DNA of 6,916 nucleotides from Propionibacteriaceae bacterium. Lineage in GTDB: Bacteria; Actinomycetota; Actinomycetes; Propionibacteriales; Propionibacteriaceae. Shown piece by piece: positions 5,395 through 6,916 of this stretch. The notes beneath the pieces were generated by a model. It was given only the letters and a program-made list of their open reading frames with translations. It was not told where the DNA came from and ran no database searches. The first letter of the stretch is position 1. The number at the start of each line of letters is the position of its first letter. Position numbers and translations under genes: made by a program. The DNA lies in the NCBI GenBank assembly GCA_020438595.1, contig JAGQUI010000141.1, positions 1 to 6,916 of the forward strand, given 5' to 3'.

Positions 5395-5805
5395 GTGCCG
5401 AACTCGTCGCATTCCGCCGCCTCGACCGCCCTGATCCGGGTGCGTTCCGCTGCGGTGTTCGGCGCGATCGGGCTTTCCGCCAGTGGCATTTATGCGTTCA
5501 GCGGGTACGGAATTCCTTGCCCCTGGCGCTCCCTCACCCACACGCTCTGCCCGTTCTGCGGCGCCACCACTCTCGGCGCGAATCTGCTCCACGGCGACAT
5601 CGGCGCGGCGTGGGCGTCCAACCAGTTCGTGTTCCTGCTCCTGGTCGGCGTGGCGCTCGCCGGCGTCCTCTCGATCGTGGAGCTGCTCGGTGGCCCCGCG
5701 CTCCGCCCGTCCGGACGCCTGGCCGACCAGCGCCTCTGGTACGCCGCGCTCGGCGGTGCGGCGCTGGCGTTCGCCGTGGTGCGGAACCTCGTCCCGCTCG
5801 GCTAA
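5395..5805 (+). CDS. DUF2752 family small membrane protein
   Basis: A 136-residue protein with three hydrophobic segments (about 18-36, 78-98 and 114-131). The family signature is CPFCGATTLGANLLHGDIGAAW (52-73), with the CxxC pair C52/C55, followed by NQFVF (76-80); an additional C42 precedes it. DUF2752 proteins are short predicted membrane proteins of unknown function found in Actinobacteria and Bacteroidetes; the paired cysteines could bind metal or be redox-active, but this is untested. I chose the GTG at 5395 because a GATAAT hexamer or a GGAGGG site precedes it and because the protein then begins at the family's usual distance from the first helix. An in-frame ATG at 5338 would add 19 unconserved residues. 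The gene is divergent from the RDD gene, another small membrane protein. Confidence 0.85.
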   Translation: MPNSSHSAASTALIRVRSAAVFGAIGLSASGIYAFSGYGIPCPWRSLTHTLCPFCGATTLGANLLHGDIGAAWASNQFVFLLLVGVALAGVLSIVELLGGPALRPSGRLADQRLWYAALGGAALAFAVVRNLVPLG

Positions 5806-5826
5806 CCGCGCCGACCCCGGCCGGGC

Positions 5827-5866
5827 AACAAAAAGTGGGCGCCCGGACCGAAGTCCGAACGCCCAC
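5827..5866 (-). terminator. Strong intrinsic terminator for a minus-strand transcript
   Basis: The outer stem is GTGGGCG (5835-5841) with CGCCCAC (5860-5866); the inner stem is CGGAC (5844-5848) with GTCCG (5853-5857), joined by a 2x2 internal loop. Read on the minus strand the loop is C(UUCG)G, the classic extra-stable tetraloop, and the stem is followed directly by TTTTTGTTG (5834 down to 5826). On the plus strand no T tract follows. It may also help stop DUF2752 transcription, whose stop codon is 29 bases away, but its polarity is minus. Confidence 0.8.
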
Positions 5867-6110
5867 CCGCGAACCGGCTCAATTGGGGAGCCGAGCTCAG
5901 TTCGCTCCTCGACCACAGCTGGCAGGAGACGGGCCGCCACCCGCCGCCACCAACACGGGGCCGAGAGTCCCTCCGGATGCCTGTGGTTCATTATCCGGGA
6001 CGGTCAAGACGGCCTCGGCGCGGCTATTCCGCACCCGGGCAGCACAACCCATCGTCCTTCTCCCCTCGGACGCAGCCCCGCCGCACGTCCCTACCCCGCC
6101 AAGCATCAAG
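5867..6110 (-). other. Possible minus-strand small RNA or 69-residue ORF ending at the terminator
   Basis: This is the main part of the 458-bp gap 5806-6263. On the minus strand an ATG at 6104-6106, preceded by GAGAGG (6115-6120) eight bases away, opens a 69-codon ORF ending with the stop at 5897-5899, 30 bp before the terminator stem. About two-thirds of its third positions are G/C, lower than the surrounding genes, and the product (Gly/Ala-rich, no membrane helix or domain) is not recognised, so a noncoding RNA is at least as likely. A GATAAT hexamer on the minus strand (5990-5995) would give a transcript of roughly 150 nt. Two hairpins are visible: CGGCTC/GAGCCG (5875-5893) and CCGGAT/ATCCGG (5973-5998). 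Confidence 0.3.
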
Positions 6111-6151
6111 AAAACCTCTCAGACCCCCCGCGACCCGGCCACCCAGCAGCT

Positions 6152-6225
6152 AACCTGAGTCAAGGTTCGTGCAGGTTGGTTTGACCTGGATCAATCGGAT
6201 ACAACACGCACTGAATTACTGAATT
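6152..6225 (+). promoter_or_regulatory. Repeat-rich control region upstream of the Crp/Fnr-like gene
   Basis: Two inverted pairs lie in tandem: AACCT (6152-6156) with AGGTT (6163-6167), and AGGTT (6173-6177) with GACCT (6183-6187). They are followed by a perfect 8-bp tandem duplication ACTGAATT (6210-6225) in an A/T-rich stretch. TTGACC at 6181-6186 looks like a -35 box, but no TANNNT sits at 16-18 bp from it, so the promoter is unresolved. The pairs may be operator sites, perhaps for the downstream regulator itself; this is inference. Confidence 0.35.
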
Positions 6226-6263
6226 GAGCACGCGGCACCCCCGGCGGACGAGGAGGACACCCC

Positions 6264-6916
6264 ATGATCGTCGACGGAGCAGCTACCGGCCATGCGATGC
6301 GCAGCCTCCGGCTCCTGCTCGAGGCCTACGCCGGGTGCGAGTTGCCGCAGTGGGATCTGTTCGCGAGCAACGTTCGGGTGCTGCGGGTCGAGCCGGGCGC
6401 GGTGCTGTTCAGTGTCGGCGAGCACCACCCGTACATCTATTTCGTGCAGCGTGGCCTGTTCAAGGCGCAGATGCTCAGTGAGGGCGATCGGCTCACCACC
6501 GTCTTCTTCCCCGAGGAGGGCGACGTGCTCGCGTCGATGTCGGCGCTGGGGATCGACGGGGTGCGGCGGGTGGCCTCCCGCGGCCTGCATCCGCGCTCGG
6601 AAACCCTGCGGGCGGCGGTCGAGGCCGAGACCGTGCACACCGTCACGGCCATCGAGCCCAGCCTGCTGCTGCGGGTGAACTACCGGGTGATCGACCACCT
6701 CTCCACCCAGCACCTGCAGTGGGCGCGGCTGATCACGACGATCGCGCTGATGCACGCCACCACGCTCCAGTCGGACGCCGGGTGGCTGCGCGCCACACCC
6801 GAACAGCGCTATCGGTCGTTGCTGCGCGAGCATCCCGGCCTCGTCCAGCGGGTCACCCAACGCGACCTGGCGAGCTTCCTCAACATCACCGACGTCGCCC
6901 TGAGCCGGATCGCCAA
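6264..6916 (+). CDS. Crp/Fnr-family transcriptional regulator, 3'-truncated by window edge
   Basis: 217 codons are present from the ATG at 6264, which AGGAGG (6251-6256) precedes by seven bases. Residues about 35-135 form a cyclic-nucleotide-binding-type beta-roll (VRVLRVEPGAVLFSVGEHHPYIYFVQRG, 37-64, then FFPEEGDVLASMSAL, 81-95). Residues 137-175 match the long dimerisation helix, and VTQRDLASFLNITDVALSRIA (197-217) is the Crp-type helix-turn-helix, cut off inside the recognition helix. Only a few to perhaps 15 residues are missing. The phosphate-binding cassette of true cAMP receptors (GE.AL...RAA) is not evident, and there is no Fnr-type cysteine cluster near the N-terminus, so the ligand is unknown. 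The neighbouring genes give no clear regulon; the repeats at 6152-6225 are a plausible autoregulatory site. Confidence 0.85.
   Translation, partial: MIVDGAATGHAMRSLRLLLEAYAGCELPQWDLFASNVRVLRVEPGAVLFSVGEHHPYIYFVQRGLFKAQMLSEGDRLTTVFFPEEGDVLASMSALGIDGVRRVASRGLHPRSETLRAAVEAETVHTVTAIEPSLLLRVNYRVIDHLSTQHLQWARLITTIALMHATTLQSDAGWLRATPEQRYRSLLREHPGLVQRVTQRDLASFLNITDVALSRIA

Noticed and set aside
4459..5805. 448-codon plus-strand reading of the DUF2752 gene
   Set aside because: The first 293 residues before the next in-frame ATG at 5338 are antisense to the RDD gene and are Arg/Gly-rich shadow; the family homology begins only after about 5395.
5866..5875. Extra copy of the 24-bp repeat near the DUF2752 terminator
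   Set aside because: Only CCCGCGAACC (10 bases) matches; the GGGGACGGTTCC core is missing, so chance is likely in GC-rich DNA.
6161..6180. tRNA T-loop (GGTTCGTGC)
   Set aside because: No acceptor, D or anticodon stems can be built around it.
6181..6209. Standard sigma-70 promoter starting at TTGACC
   Set aside because: No TANNNT hexamer lies 16-18 bp downstream; the nearest candidate (GATACA) is 11 bp away.
6216..6860. 214-codon minus-strand frame opposite the Crp-like gene
   Set aside because: It is antisense to a clear Crp/Fnr sequence; composition is shadow-like. It is also not a convincing source of the transcript ending at 5827.

Overview
This is a high-GC window (about 70% by eye, G/C-ending codons dominant) with the look of an actinomycete chromosome: Pro/Ala-rich proteins, GTG starts, several genes with no Shine-Dalgarno site but a -10-like hexamer six bases before the start codon, and a Crp/Fnr-type regulator and a DUF2752 protein of kinds common in Actinobacteria. 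I do not assign a genus.

Layout, left to right. (1) 1-3220 holds a threonine catabolism locus: kbl (minus, C-terminal part lost at the window edge) and tdh (minus), normally adjacent, here separated by an oppositely oriented DHA3/Mef-like MFS efflux gene (887-2179). Tdh oxidises threonine to 2-amino-3-ketobutyrate and Kbl cleaves that with CoA to glycine and acetyl-CoA. (2) 3246-4404 is a compact transposase module: a REP-associated tyrosine transposase (RAYT, HUH/Y1 family) bracketed by two tandem arrays of one 24-bp repeat, four copies on the left and five on the right, in opposite orientation. It lies immediately upstream of tdh and overlaps where the tdh -35 element should be. (3) 4408-5805 holds a tandem repeat and hairpin, then a divergent pair of small membrane-protein genes: an RDD-family protein with a long Pro-rich N-terminus (minus) and a DUF2752 protein (plus). 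(4) 5806-6263 is a 458-bp gap with no convincing protein gene, but it contains a strong minus-strand intrinsic terminator (cUUCGg loop plus T5), which implies an unannotated minus-strand transcript. (5) 6264 to the end is a Crp/Fnr-like regulator, cut off inside its DNA-binding helix-turn-helix.

The most interesting items are the RAYT with its inverted 24-bp arrays, its collision with the tdh promoter, and the orphan minus-strand terminator. No complete new defence or biosynthetic system is visible.
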